From Planotetraspora kaengkrachanensis (GTDB lineage: Bacteria; Actinomycetota; Actinomycetes; Streptosporangiales; Streptosporangiaceae), in NCBI RefSeq assembly GCF_016862895.1, contig NZ_BONV01000017.1:124001-188000 (forward strand): DNA of 64,000 nucleotides. The letters run 5' to 3'. A program made the translations under genes and the position numbers. The number at the start of each line of letters is the position of its first letter. Within the stretch, counting starts at the first letter, position 1. Shown one piece after another: positions 1 to 8,794 of the stretch. Under the pieces are notes generated by a model that did no database searches, was not told the origin of the DNA, and was given only the letters and a program-made list of their open reading frames with translations.

Positions 1-1
1 C

Positions 2-595
2 GACGCGGTGTTCGCCATCGCCATGACGATCCTGGCCCTGGAGATGCGCACCCCCGACCACCCCAGCGGCGGACTGCTGCCTGCACTGTGGCACCAGTGG
101 CCCGTTTACCTGGGATATCTCACCTCGTTCGCTTATATCGGGGTGATCTGGCTGAACCACCACCAGGCCTTCACGCGCGTCCGCGTCGTCGACCGCTCAC
201 TGCACGCGGCCAACCTCACCCTGCTGCTGACTACCGCCGCGCTGGCCTTCCCCACAGCGGTCGTCTCCGATGCCGTGCAATCCGACATCGGCGGCGCGGA
301 CGCTCGGACCGCCGTCGCCCTGTACGCGCTCATCGCCGCAGCCATGTGCGCGAGCTGGCGATGGATCTACATCCATCTCGCTCGGAGACCCGATCTGCTC
401 ACGAGCGGGGATCACCGGCGTTACATCCGCCACGGCCGGATGCGCTCATCCACCGGCGTGGTCGGTTACGCGCTCGGCGGCGCACTGGGCTGGTTCGTGC
501 ACCCGGCCATCGCGCTGGGCCTGTTCCTGTTGCTACCGATCTTCTATTTCGCCACCAGCGAGGGCCTGCCCCGCCTCAGTCGCCGAGGCGGGTGA
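2..595 (+). CDS. TMEM175-family (DUF1211) membrane protein, 5'-truncated
   Basis: The reading frame is already open at the window edge, and the first visible residues (DAVFAIAMTILALEM) are the core of the FSDAVFAIA signature of TMEM175/DUF1211 proteins, so only a few N-terminal codons are missing. About 197 residues remain, with roughly five hydrophobic segments and a conserved WLNHHQ stretch after the second helix. Family members form potassium-permeable channels in the cytoplasmic membrane; that role is from the family, not from this sequence. The gene ends in an RRGG tail, and 78 bp separate it from the next gene on the same strand. Confidence 0.85.
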   Translation, partial: DAVFAIAMTILALEMRTPDHPSGGLLPALWHQWPVYLGYLTSFAYIGVIWLNHHQAFTRVRVVDRSLHAANLTLLLTTAALAFPTAVVSDAVQSDIGGADARTAVALYALIAAAMCASWRWIYIHLARRPDLLTSGDHRRYIRHGRMRSSTGVVGYALGGALGWFVHPAIALGLFLLLPIFYFATSEGLPRLSRRGG

Positions 596-673
596 GCCGG
601 CCGCACTGGACGTGGCTTCTCGTACTGATGCATCGTGCTCAGGCACGATCGATCGGCGAACGGTGGAGGTGCG

Positions 674-1129
674 ATGACCGGCGAGGCGCCCTTCCGGATA
701 GGCCTGCGAGCCGAGGATGTAATTGCGGCGGCCGCGTTCTACGAGGGGCTCGGATTCGAGAAGACCGGGACGATGTCCGGCCCCGACGGCCGGGCAATCA
801 TGGCGATCCTGCGACGCGGCGATCTCCAACTGCTCGTCGACGCCCTGACCGGCATGCCGTTTCCCGACAGCGAGCGTGAACGCGCCACGGTGGCCGGTCC
901 GCGGGGCCTGGGTGTGGTCGTCGGCATCGAGGTGGACGACGTCGAGGCGACCGCGGACTATTGCCGTTCGGCCGGATGCGAGGTCATCACCGACTCCGTC
1001 GACGCACCGTGGGGCGAGCGGTACGCCGAGGTCCTCGATCCGCATGGATACGGGTGGAAGTTCTTCCAGTTGCTCCCGGACCCGCCTCAAGACAGCTTGC
1101 GCAGCGCTTACGACAGCTGGTTCGCCTGA
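674..1129 (+). CDS. VOC family protein (glyoxalase/bleomycin-resistance fold)
   Basis: A 151-residue protein with the two beta-alpha-beta-beta-beta halves of the vicinal oxygen chelate fold. The first half begins at IGLRAEDVIAAAAFYEGLGFEKTG, and the second ends with the typical WGERYAEVLDPHGYGWKF strand pair. The start at 674 is preceded by GGAGG at 665-669; an in-frame ATG at 635 has no such site. Members bind a metal between the halves and act as lyases, dioxygenases or resistance proteins. No substrate can be assigned here. It stands alone between a channel gene and a convergent TOPRIM gene. Confidence 0.85.
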   Translation: MTGEAPFRIGLRAEDVIAAAAFYEGLGFEKTGTMSGPDGRAIMAILRRGDLQLLVDALTGMPFPDSERERATVAGPRGLGVVVGIEVDDVEATADYCRSAGCEVITDSVDAPWGERYAEVLDPHGYGWKFFQLLPDPPQDSLRSAYDSWFA

Positions 1130-1159
1130 CCCGTAATCGCATTCGACCGCCGGGCCGCG

Positions 1160-1825
1160 TCAAACGGCAGTGAGCAGCGCCTCGAGCGGGCGAGGCAAGA
1201 CGTCCCGGCCGACCGCCGCCTCCGCGAGCAGCCGTGCGTAGCGCAGTTTGCGACGGGCGCCGCTGCTCAGAAACCGCCGCATCTGCGCTTCGGGTTCCTG
1301 ACCGCGCCAGGCGGGCTGACTCTGCAACGAGCGGAACGACCCGAGGTCTCCCTGGGAGTCGAAGAGCTCCTGGACCTCCGCGGCGCCCACGCCGCGGATC
1401 AACTCGTCCTCCAGATCCTTCACGCAGACGTAGAACCCCAGGTGCTCCATGTCGGTACGGGTGCGAGGTGAGCCGACATCGGCCGCGACCAGTCCGCGCC
1501 GAAATATCTCCTCCTCATGCAGGTCGCACAGGCCGGCAAGCCGTACCCGGGTGGCCGGCGGGCCGAACCCGGTCAGGACGCGGCCGATCGCGTGCGCCCC
1601 GCCGATCGGCAGGATCACGACCCGCTCCGCCTCCAGATCCCGGCCGCGTCCCATCGCGGCCGTCTCCAGTGCGATCTGGTCGCTGAGGCCCTCGACGAGC
1701 ACCACGGCAACGGCGTCGGCGACCTTCGGCAGGGCGCGGGCCGTCGCCCGGTCCGAGGCGTCAGGACCACTGTCGTACCCCTCGAGTGCCCGGCGGGCGA
1801 GCTCTCGGCGGTTGGTGGCATCCAT
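1160..1825 (-). CDS. Stand-alone TOPRIM domain protein (OLD-nuclease-like)
   Basis: A 221-residue protein whose centre carries a TOPRIM signature: AVVLVEGLSDQIALETAA supplies the catalytic glutamate, and VILPIGGAHAIGRVLTG plus LAGLCDLHEEEIF supply the acidic loop region. The layout resembles the C-terminal TOPRIM part of OLD-family nucleases, but the N-terminal ABC ATPase of that family is absent. The start at 1825 has GGGAG upstream; a longer frame to 1870 lacks a comparable site. Function is unknown: it could be a nuclease needing a partner or a nucleotidyl-transfer enzyme. No ATPase gene lies next to it. Confidence 0.75.
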   Translation of the reverse strand: MDATNRRELARRALEGYDSGPDASDRATARALPKVADAVAVVLVEGLSDQIALETAAMGRGRDLEAERVVILPIGGAHAIGRVLTGFGPPATRVRLAGLCDLHEEEIFRRGLVAADVGSPRTRTDMEHLGFYVCVKDLEDELIRGVGAAEVQELFDSQGDLGSFRSLQSQPAWRGQEPEAQMRRFLSSGARRKLRYARLLAEAAVGRDVLPRPLEALLTAV

Positions 1826-2051
1826 GGCGGTCTCCCGGTCCGGTTGGATCAGACGATGACCGACTGACAACCGTCACCTTACGCAGTCACGGCAGATACC
1901 TACCGATCGCGACCAGACGGAACCGGCGCCCTCCTCAGAGGGAATCGCGGGCCCCGGGAGTCAACCCGGCACGGAGCGGACGGAACGGCTACGGGGCTGC
2001 CGGGCAAGGACGGTGATCCGTCCATGATCTGATGATCACTAAGATCGCCGG

Positions 2052-3296
2052 GTGATCATCAGACGACGCCCGGCCTTAGCCCTGCTCGGGATGCTGGCCG
2101 CCCTCTCCATATTCGGTGTGCCGCCCGCGCACGCCGACGAGACCACCCCGAAGGAACCGCCCAAGGTCGAGCTGGTCCTCGACATCAGCGGCTCCATGCG
2201 GGCGCGCGACATCGAGGGCCACAGCCGGATCTCGGTGCTCCAGCAGTCCTTCAACGAGGTGCTCGACGCGTTGCCCGCCGAGGCCCAGGTCGGCATCCGC
2301 GTCCTCGGCGCCACCTACCCCGGCGACGTCAAGGCCGTGGGCTGCAAGGACACCCAGCAGCTGGTGCCGATCGGCCCGATCGACAAGCTGGAGGCCAAGA
2401 CCGCCGTCGCCACCCTGCGCCCCACCGGCTTCACCCCGGTGGGCCTGGCGCTGCGCGCCGCCGCACGGGACCTGGGAACCGGCGAGACCACCCGCAGAAT
2501 CGTCCTGATCACCGACGGCGAGGACACCTGCGCCCCGCCCGACCCGTGCGAGGTCGCCCGGGAGCTCGCCGCGCAGGGCACCCACCTGGTGGTGGACACC
2601 CTCGGCCTGACCCTCAACGACAAGGTGCGCAGGCAGCTCACCTGCATCGCCTCCGCCACCGGCGGCACCTACACCGCCGTCACCAGCAAGACCCAGCTGA
2701 CGAACCGGATCAACCAGCTGGTGGACCGCGCCGCGACCACCTACACCCAGACCCCGGCTCAGGTGGACGGCACGGAGGACTGCGCCGGTGCCCCGCTGCT
2801 CAGCCCCGGCGCCTACACCGACCGGGAGCAGTTCCAGGAGCACCGCTGGTACCGGGTACCGGTCCGCGACGGGCAGGAGCTGCGGGCCTCCGTCAGCGTC
2901 TCCCTGGACCGCGCGCTCAACCGCGACTACGGCGTGCTGCTGCGGGCCGTCTCCAAGGACGGCCGGGAGCTGGTTCGCGGCACCGACGCGGGCAGCGGCC
3001 GCACCGATGTGCTCTCCACCGGCCTGCGCTGGTCCGCCGAGCAGGACGCCCCCGACCAGACCGTCTGCCTGGTGGTCAGCAACTCCTTCTCCTCGCCCAC
3101 CGCCACCACCGCCGCGACGCCGGGTATGCCGCTGGAGCTGACCGTCGGCGTCGTCGACTCCTCTCCCGCCCCCAACGGCCCCGACCTGGGCCGCGGCTGG
3201 GGCCTGCTCGGCCTGCTGGCCCTCGCCGGTCTGGTGGGCGGCCTGCTCTTCGGCTGGCTGGCGCGCTGGCGGGTCGCGATCTGGAGGGAAAACTGA
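2052..3296 (+). CDS. Exported VWA-domain membrane protein
   Basis: A 414-residue protein with an N-terminal signal sequence (cleavage likely after PPAHA, residue 28). It is followed at once by a von Willebrand A domain with an intact metal-ion-dependent adhesion site, D44-I-S46-G-S48. A conserved TDGEDTC loop follows near residue 155, a beta-rich domain spans about 240-375, and a single C-terminal membrane helix ends in a basic tail. The topology is therefore extracellular domains anchored to the membrane. The GTG start is weak in Shine-Dalgarno terms. The downstream gene overlaps the stop codon, so the two products are probably made together and may form a complex. Ligand unknown. Confidence 0.85.
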   Translation: MIIRRRPALALLGMLAALSIFGVPPAHADETTPKEPPKVELVLDISGSMRARDIEGHSRISVLQQSFNEVLDALPAEAQVGIRVLGATYPGDVKAVGCKDTQQLVPIGPIDKLEAKTAVATLRPTGFTPVGLALRAAARDLGTGETTRRIVLITDGEDTCAPPDPCEVARELAAQGTHLVVDTLGLTLNDKVRRQLTCIASATGGTYTAVTSKTQLTNRINQLVDRAATTYTQTPAQVDGTEDCAGAPLLSPGAYTDREQFQEHRWYRVPVRDGQELRASVSVSLDRALNRDYGVLLRAVSKDGRELVRGTDAGSGRTDVLSTGLRWSAEQDAPDQTVCLVVSNSFSSPTATTAATPGMPLELTVGVVDSSPAPNGPDLGRGWGLLGLLALAGLVGGLLFGWLARWRVAIWREN

Positions 3297-4174
3297 TGAT
3301 GCGTACAACTTCCATCCGCCGCTGCGCCGGGGCGCTGTCCGCCGCCGCGGCCGCACTGCTGCTCTCCGCCGGTCCGGCCGCCGCCGACACCGCCTCGCCG
3401 ACACCGTCCCCGTCGGAGAGCCTGGCGCCGGTGACCACGGCCGGATCCTCCTTCCTGACCGCGACCGCCGTCCAGCCCGGACAGCCTGTGCAGCTGGCCG
3501 GCTCAACCGGCGACTACCTCTACTGGTCGTTCACCGCCGAGGCCGGGCAGACCGACAAGATCGCGATCACCGTCACCCTGCCGCCCGCAACGTCCCGGCA
3601 CGGCGCATCCGGTTGGGCCGTGGACGTCTTCGACGGGCTCCGCCGCCGCCAGGCCTGTACGGCGGGCGCCCAGACGCCGACCGCCGCAGACGACGCCGCA
3701 TCGGTCACCCTGGGCTGCACCCTCCGGCAGGTCCGCGCCTGGGCCGAGCCGTGGTCCGGCGACCCGCTGCCCGGCACCTACTACGTCAGACTGGCCGTCA
3801 CCGAACTGCCCGAGCAGGATCTGGGCCTGCCGATGCAGGTGGCGATGCAGATCACCGCCCATGACAGCGACGACATCCAGCCGGAGGGCGGCGAGCTCAA
3901 GGCCTCGCTGACCCAGCCGGTCGCCGCCGGAACGGTACTGACCTCGGCGCCGCCGGTCGCGGCCGAGGAAGAGAAGGACACCGGCTGGAGCTGGGACTGG
4001 CTCCCCGACTTGTCGACCCGCTGGGCCTGGACAGCCGTCGGCGGCGCCATCGCGGCCGTCACCGGCGTCGGCGGCTATCGGCTCACCCGGCATCCGCGTC
4101 GGCGCTTCCCGGAGCCCGACGGCTTCACCCGCCCGCCGGCCACCCGCCATGATCATCCCGTGAATATCCCGTGA
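3296..4174 (+). CDS. Exported membrane-anchored partner of the VWA protein
   Basis: A 292-residue protein that begins inside the stop codon of the VWA gene (TGATG overlap), a strong sign of translational coupling. It has a signal peptide (cleavage near AAA-DT, residue 31), a long extracellular part with GSTGDYLYWSFTAEAGQ, typical of bacterial pre-peptidase-like beta sandwiches, and a C-terminal membrane helix near residues 243-265 with a short basic tail. The extracellular domain resembles the second domain of the upstream protein in style, so both may be adhesin or envelope-stress components. I do not recognise a named family. Confidence 0.75.
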   Translation: MMRTTSIRRCAGALSAAAAALLLSAGPAAADTASPTPSPSESLAPVTTAGSSFLTATAVQPGQPVQLAGSTGDYLYWSFTAEAGQTDKIAITVTLPPATSRHGASGWAVDVFDGLRRRQACTAGAQTPTAADDAASVTLGCTLRQVRAWAEPWSGDPLPGTYYVRLAVTELPEQDLGLPMQVAMQITAHDSDDIQPEGGELKASLTQPVAAGTVLTSAPPVAAEEEKDTGWSWDWLPDLSTRWAWTAVGGAIAAVTGVGGYRLTRHPRRRFPEPDGFTRPPATRHDHPVNIP

Positions 4175-4180
4175 GCAGCG

Positions 4181-4210
4181 GCCGTAGGCCTCCTCAAGGC
4201 GGCCTACGGC
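4181..4210 (+). terminator. Hairpin after the VWA operon
   Basis: GCCGTAGGCC at 4181-4190 pairs perfectly with GGCCTACGGC at 4201-4210 across a 10-nt loop, six bases after the upstream stop codon. There is no T-tract, as is common for actinomycete terminators. It may also serve in the other direction for the tRNA. Confidence 0.6.
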
Positions 4211-4218
4211 TGCGCACC

Positions 4219-4278
4219 CCTGAAACGGCGAACGATGCCCGACCGTAGCGAAACCCGCTGGTCAGGCACCGTTTCAGG
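4219..4278. repeat. Interrupted inverted repeat between operon and tRNA
   Basis: CCTGAAACGG at 4219-4228 is repeated as CCGTTTCAGG at 4269-4278. The 40-bp spacing is long for a terminator loop, but it lies just downstream of the minus-strand tRNA and could form part of its 3' processing or termination region. Confidence 0.45.
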
Positions 4279-4286
4279 AGGTTGAG

Positions 4287-4375
4287 CGGAGAGCGTGGGA
4301 TTCGAACCCACGAGACCGGTCACCCGGCCTAGCGGTTTTCAAGACCGCCGCCATCGTCCACTAGGCGAGCTCTCC
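4287..4375 (-). tRNA. tRNA-Ser(UGA)
   Basis: The reverse complement folds as a class II tRNA. The acceptor stem is GGAGAGC/GCTCTCC with discriminator G, the anticodon loop is CTTGAAA (anticodon TGA) closed by GCGGT/ACCGC, a long serine-type variable arm follows (GGCCGGGTGACCGG), and the T arm contains GGTTCGAATCC. CCA is not encoded. It reads UCA and probably UCG serine codons. The serS gene lies about 6 kb away in this window. Confidence 0.95.
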
Positions 4376-4484
4376 AAATGACGCCTGGCGAAGACGTCAT
4401 GTGCACCTTACTCTCTCACCGATCGTGGACGACCACGACCGCATATCAAACGATCTTCGAGGTCGTCCACGCCGGGGAGATCGG

Positions 4485-7013
4485 CTACAGCTGGTCGGGG
4501 ATCTCCGAGAACCGGCGCTCTCCCAGCGTCTGCGGCCCGGCGAACGCGTCGCCCACGCTGGCCGCCAGCTTGAGGTACGCCTCCCGGGTCGCCTCCTGGA
4601 GGCGCTCGAGATCGATCTCGGCGCCCTCCTCCAGGTGCGGGTCGTAGGGCACCCGGATGACGGCCCGGCATCGAGCGGAGAAGTGCGCCTCCAGCCTGTC
4701 CAGGTCCACGGTCGACTTCGACCGCGGCCGGACACTGCACAGCACCACGGTCGCCGCTCGCACGAGGTCCCCGTAGTTGTGCGCCTCCAGCCAGTCCAGC
4801 GTCGCGGACGCCGCGCGGGCGCCGTCGACGGACGGCGAGCTGATCAGCACGATCTGGTCGGCCAGCCCGAGGACGCCGGACATCGCCGAGTGCAGCAGCC
4901 CGGTCCCGCAGTCGGTGATGCAGATCGAGTAGAAGTTCTCCAGCACCTGCGAGACGGCCGCGTAGTCCTTGGCGCTGAACGCCTCGGACACCGAAGGATC
5001 CCGGTCCGAGGCGAGGATCTCCAGCCGCGACGGAGCCTGCGACGTGAATGCCCTTATATCCACGTACCGCTTGATCTGTCCGCGCTCGTTCAGCAGGTCG
5101 CGTACGGTCGCCGACGTCTCCAGCTCGACCTTGTCGGACAGGGTTCCGCGGTCGGGGTTCGCGTCGACGGCGATCACGCGGTCGCCGCGGACCTGGGCCA
5201 GCGTCGCTCCGAGGCCCACCGTCGTGGTCGTCTTGCCGACTCCGCCCTTGAGGCTGAGCACGGCGACCCGGTGGTGGCCCGTCGCGACGGGCGTGCGCGC
5301 GCGGTTGATCAGCTCACGGCGGCGTCGCACCTCTGAGGGCTCGCCCGGTTTGATCCACCCGGCCGACGCCTTGTAGACGAGCCTGCGCCAGCCGCCCTTC
5401 GGAGCATTCCTGCGGCCCTTGAGGAGGCTGTCGGGGTCGAGGCTGTCCGCCGACGGCTTGGTGCCCGAAGCGGGCCGCGACGGAGCGCTGAACGCCGCCG
5501 GCGGCGGGGCCTGCCGACGCCGCGGCTCATACTGCCCTCGATCGTCGAGGTCGCCGTCCCGCCCGAACGACCGGCGCTCGTCGACGGCCAGGTCGTCGCG
5601 GAGAGAGCCGGAGAACGGGTCCTCCTTCATCGGAGGCTTGGGCTCCACCTCGGGGCTCGCGACGCGGAACGTCGCATCCTGGCCCGTGAAGCCGTCCGGC
5701 CGGTCCGATGGGAACATCCGGTCCGCCCGGAAGGGATGCTCCCCGGAGACCGAGGCGGAACGGTCCGGCGCGAACGGGTCCGCCGGCGCGGCCTCCGACG
5801 GGAGACGCTGCGCGGCGTCCCCGGCGAAACGATCTCCGGAGAACGCGGAGAAGCGATCATCGGAGACCTGCTCGCCCGGGAAACGCTCACCGGAGAAGCG
5901 CTCGCCGCGATCTCCGGAGAACTGTTCGGGGCGCGCCTGATCCCCCTTGAAGGACTCGGCGCGCAGGGCCTCTCCGGGGAAGGACTCGAAATGGTCCGTG
6001 GCCGACGACCGGTCCGAAGGCAGCCGCTCGGGCATGCTCGGCCACTCGGGAGGCGCGGCCTTGTCCACCGGGCCGCGTCCGTCCGCCGCTCCGGACGAGG
6101 AGACCTGGTCGACCGGTACGGCAGGCTCCAGCCAACCCCGCAGCGGCTCATCGGTCGAGGCGGCAGAACCAGACGAACCAGAGGGGCCCGCGGAGCCGGA
6201 AGGGGACTCCGTCGACGTGCGCCCCGGCTTGCGGGTCTCGGCTTCGGCGAAGGCTCCCAGGCTGAAGGAGTCGGTGTCCGCGGGAGAGTCGTTGAAGGCG
6301 CCCTTGCCGAAAGCGCCCCCGAGGGCGCCGCCGAACCCGCCGCCGAAGCCCGATCCCGAGGCGGGCTCCTCCTCGCGTCCTGCCGCCTTGGCCGCGTCGC
6401 CGTCCTCACGGGTCGCGGAGCGCTCTGCCTCTTCCAGCGCCGACGACCTGGTGGCCGACCCCAGCGTGGACGTACGGAAGGCGGTGCCGAACGGGTCGGC
6501 GGCCTCGGCCGGCCGTTCCGCCGACTCCGCGCGATCGCCCCAAGCCTGATCGTCCTGAGCCCGGTCGCCCTGAACCCGGTCCGTCCGTAGGGCCGACTCC
6601 GATGGGGACACGGACGCGGACGCGATGCCGGCGGACCCGAGCGCCGACTCGGCGGAATCCGCGCTCCCGGTGTCCTCAACGGGCGGTGCGGCCACCCCGG
6701 CGTCGTCGGCCACGGCCACCGACGCGGAGCCGTACATCGAGTCGACCGCGTTGCGGAACAGCGCTCCTGACGCCGGCTCCGACGGGACGAGGCTCCACGG
6801 GTCCGGGGGGTACGGCGAAGGGGTCTCGTGGCCTGCGGGCTGCGCCGGAGGCGTCGCGGTGGAAGACGCGCCAGGAGACGCGGCGGACGCGAGGGTAGCG
6901 GAGGTGACCGCGCTCACCGCGATGTCCACCTCGTCGGGCATTTCCTTGATCGCGTCCAGCCATGCGAGCTGGTCCTCGAGAGAATGAGGATCCTCTCGAT
7001 CATGTCTCGCCAC
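4485..7013 (-). CDS. MinD/ParA-like P-loop ATPase with very long disordered N-terminus
   Basis: An 842-residue protein with two very different parts. Residues 1 to about 540 are low-complexity, rich in Ser, Ala, Gly, Asp and Pro, with a stretch of FSG(D/E)RF-like repeats near 370-420. The C-terminal 260 residues are a deviant Walker A ATPase (SLKGGVGKTTTT near residue 590, VDANPDRGTLSDK, ITDCGTGLLHSAM) of the MinD/ParA type. Such proteins in actinomycetes accompany ESX/type VII secretion or polar growth machinery (EspI-like); no ESX gene is visible here. The GTG start has a GGGGG run upstream. The only neighbours are a tRNA and a divergent oxidoreductase. Confidence 0.85.
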   Translation of the reverse strand: MARHDREDPHSLEDQLAWLDAIKEMPDEVDIAVSAVTSATLASAASPGASSTATPPAQPAGHETPSPYPPDPWSLVPSEPASGALFRNAVDSMYGSASVAVADDAGVAAPPVEDTGSADSAESALGSAGIASASVSPSESALRTDRVQGDRAQDDQAWGDRAESAERPAEAADPFGTAFRTSTLGSATRSSALEEAERSATREDGDAAKAAGREEEPASGSGFGGGFGGALGGAFGKGAFNDSPADTDSFSLGAFAEAETRKPGRTSTESPSGSAGPSGSSGSAASTDEPLRGWLEPAVPVDQVSSSGAADGRGPVDKAAPPEWPSMPERLPSDRSSATDHFESFPGEALRAESFKGDQARPEQFSGDRGERFSGERFPGEQVSDDRFSAFSGDRFAGDAAQRLPSEAAPADPFAPDRSASVSGEHPFRADRMFPSDRPDGFTGQDATFRVASPEVEPKPPMKEDPFSGSLRDDLAVDERRSFGRDGDLDDRGQYEPRRRQAPPPAAFSAPSRPASGTKPSADSLDPDSLLKGRRNAPKGGWRRLVYKASAGWIKPGEPSEVRRRRELINRARTPVATGHHRVAVLSLKGGVGKTTTTVGLGATLAQVRGDRVIAVDANPDRGTLSDKVELETSATVRDLLNERGQIKRYVDIRAFTSQAPSRLEILASDRDPSVSEAFSAKDYAAVSQVLENFYSICITDCGTGLLHSAMSGVLGLADQIVLISSPSVDGARAASATLDWLEAHNYGDLVRAATVVLCSVRPRSKSTVDLDRLEAHFSARCRAVIRVPYDPHLEEGAEIDLERLQEATREAYLKLAASVGDAFAGPQTLGERRFSEIPDQL

Positions 7014-7128
7014 CGTGTACCCCCTCGGGATGGGCTAAATGGGCAGCAAACACATTGGAGATTAGCGTCCCGTATTACGCGGAATGCGGGCAACCGTAGA
7101 GTTCGACCGCCACGCTACTTTAGGTGAC

Positions 7129-8091
7129 ATGCGTGCGATCGTGATTTCCGAGCCCGGCGGACCCGACGTCCTGGACTGGCAAGAAGTGCCCGATCCGAGT
7201 CCCGCCGCAGGTCAGGTCGTCATCGACGTGACGGCGTCCGCGGTCAACCGGGCCGACGTCCTCCAACGGCAGGGCAAGTATCCACCACCCAGGGGCGCCT
7301 CCGACATCCTCGGCCTCGAATGCTCGGGAGTGATCGCGGAGATCGGCGCCGGGGTCGAGGGCTTCTCCGTCGGCGACCGGGTCTGCGCGCTGCTCGCCGG
7401 CGGCGGATACGCCGAGCGCGTCGCCGTCCCGTGGCAGCAGGTCATGCCGATCCCGGACGGGCTCGCGCTCGACGTGGCCGCGTCCCTTCCCGAGGTCGCC
7501 TGCACGGTCTGGTCGAACGTCTTCATGACCGCGAGGCTCCGCAAGGGCGAGACCCTTCTCGTCCACGGCGGCTCCAGCGGGATCGGCACCCTGGCCATCC
7601 AGCTCGCCAAGGCGTTCGGCTCGCAGGTGCTCGTCACCGCGGGTTCCGACGAGAAGGTACGGCGCTGCCTCGAACTGGGCGCGGACGAGGGCGTGAACTA
7701 CCGGGAGGAGGACTTCGCCGAGAAGTTCAGGAACCGGGCCGACGTCATCTTGGACATCATCGGCGCCAAGTACCTCCGGCAGAACCTGGACGCCCTGGCG
7801 ATCGGCGGGCGCCTGGTCCTCATCGGCATGCAGGGCGGAACGACCGGCGAGATCGATCTCGGCAAGGTGATGGCCAAGCGGGCCTCGCTGTCCGCCGCCG
7901 GACTGCGCGTGCGCCCGGTCGACGAGAAGGGCGTGATCTGCCGCGGCGTGGTGGAGAACGTCTGGCCGCTGATCAGCGCCGGAGCGATCCGCCCCATGGT
8001 CCACGCCGAGATCCCCATGTCCGGCGCCGCGGAGGCTCACCGCATGCTCGAGGCGAGCGAACACATCGGAAAGATCCTGTTGGTCCGGTGA
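7129..8091 (+). CDS. NAD(P)H-quinone oxidoreductase, PIG3 family
   Basis: A 320-residue zinc-free medium-chain dehydrogenase/reductase. The start MRAIVISEPGG is the usual N-terminus of the family, and AVNRADVLQRQGKYPPP is the PIG3/TP53I3 signature. The NADPH-binding loop is LVHGGSSGIGTLAIQLAKAFG with a basic patch downstream, and no structural or catalytic zinc cysteines are present. It is expected to reduce quinones in the cytoplasm with NADPH. The ATG at 7129 follows AGGTG closely; an in-frame ATG at 7084 adds 15 residues unlike the family. The divergent gene upstream is the MinD-like ATPase. Confidence 0.9.
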   Translation: MRAIVISEPGGPDVLDWQEVPDPSPAAGQVVIDVTASAVNRADVLQRQGKYPPPRGASDILGLECSGVIAEIGAGVEGFSVGDRVCALLAGGGYAERVAVPWQQVMPIPDGLALDVAASLPEVACTVWSNVFMTARLRKGETLLVHGGSSGIGTLAIQLAKAFGSQVLVTAGSDEKVRRCLELGADEGVNYREEDFAEKFRNRADVILDIIGAKYLRQNLDALAIGGRLVLIGMQGGTTGEIDLGKVMAKRASLSAAGLRVRPVDEKGVICRGVVENVWPLISAGAIRPMVHAEIPMSGAAEAHRMLEASEHIGKILLVR

Positions 8092-8210
8092 GCTAGGTTG
8101 GATCGCGAGAGCACGACTAAGCGAGCCTGGGTGCTCAGCGGAACGGGCCGCCGGACGGCCGGCACGGGGCGGAGCGGGCCAGGAAGCGAATCAGGAGTGG
8201 TAATCGACCG

Positions 8211-8741
8211 ATGAACGCAGACGAGAGCACCCCGCACATCGTGGTCGTGGGGCCCGAGGGCCTCTCGGTGTCCGGCGACGGCGGCACGGAGGGCGAGCAG
8301 GAGGAGCGTTCCGTCGCCGAGCTCGTCGAGCAGCCGGCGAAGGTCATGCGGATCGGCAGCATGATCCGTCAGCTTCTCGAAGAGGTGCGCGCGGCCCCCC
8401 TTGACGACGCCAGCCGCAAGCGGCTCAAGGACATCCACCAGAGCTCCATCAAGGAGCTGGAGGACGGGCTCGCCCCCGAGCTCGTCGACGAGCTGGAACG
8501 GCTTTCGCTTCCCCTCACCGACGACAACGGCGCCCCTCCGAGCGACGCGGAGCTCCGGGTCGCACACGCCCAGCTCGTCGGCTGGCTCGAGGGTCTCTTC
8601 CATGGCATTCAGACCACCCTGTTCGCCCAGCAGATGGCCGCACGGGCGCAGCTGGAGCAGATGCGCCGGGCGCTTCCCGGCGGAATGAGCCAGCAGGGCC
8701 ACGACGAGGCGGCCCGCCACGGCGGCGGCCCCTACCTGTAA
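8211..8741 (+). CDS. bpa: Bacterial proteasome activator (Bpa/PafE, DUF2587)
   Basis: A 176-residue protein. The central helical region (RSVAELVEQPAKVMRIGSMI, then LKDIHQSSIKELEDGLAPEL and HAQLVGWLEGLFHGIQTTLF) is the four-helix core of Bpa, an ATP-independent ring that docks on the actinobacterial 20S proteasome. The last residues, GGPYL, form the Hb-Y-X type tail that inserts into the alpha-ring pockets. Both termini are flexible and polar, as in the family. The proteasome genes themselves are not in this window. It sits 119 bp after the quinone oxidoreductase with no clear functional link. Confidence 0.93.
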   Translation: MNADESTPHIVVVGPEGLSVSGDGGTEGEQEERSVAELVEQPAKVMRIGSMIRQLLEEVRAAPLDDASRKRLKDIHQSSIKELEDGLAPELVDELERLSLPLTDDNGAPPSDAELRVAHAQLVGWLEGLFHGIQTTLFAQQMAARAQLEQMRRALPGGMSQQGHDEAARHGGGPYL

Positions 8742-8794
8742 GGCCCGCATACGTAAGCCCCCACCCGCGAGGCTGGTAAGCGGTCCCCGCCCCC

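Noticed and set aside
2076-3506. Long minus-strand open frame opposite the VWA gene
   Set aside because: Highly arginine- and glycine-rich with no domain; it mirrors codon-position GC bias of the real gene on the plus strand.
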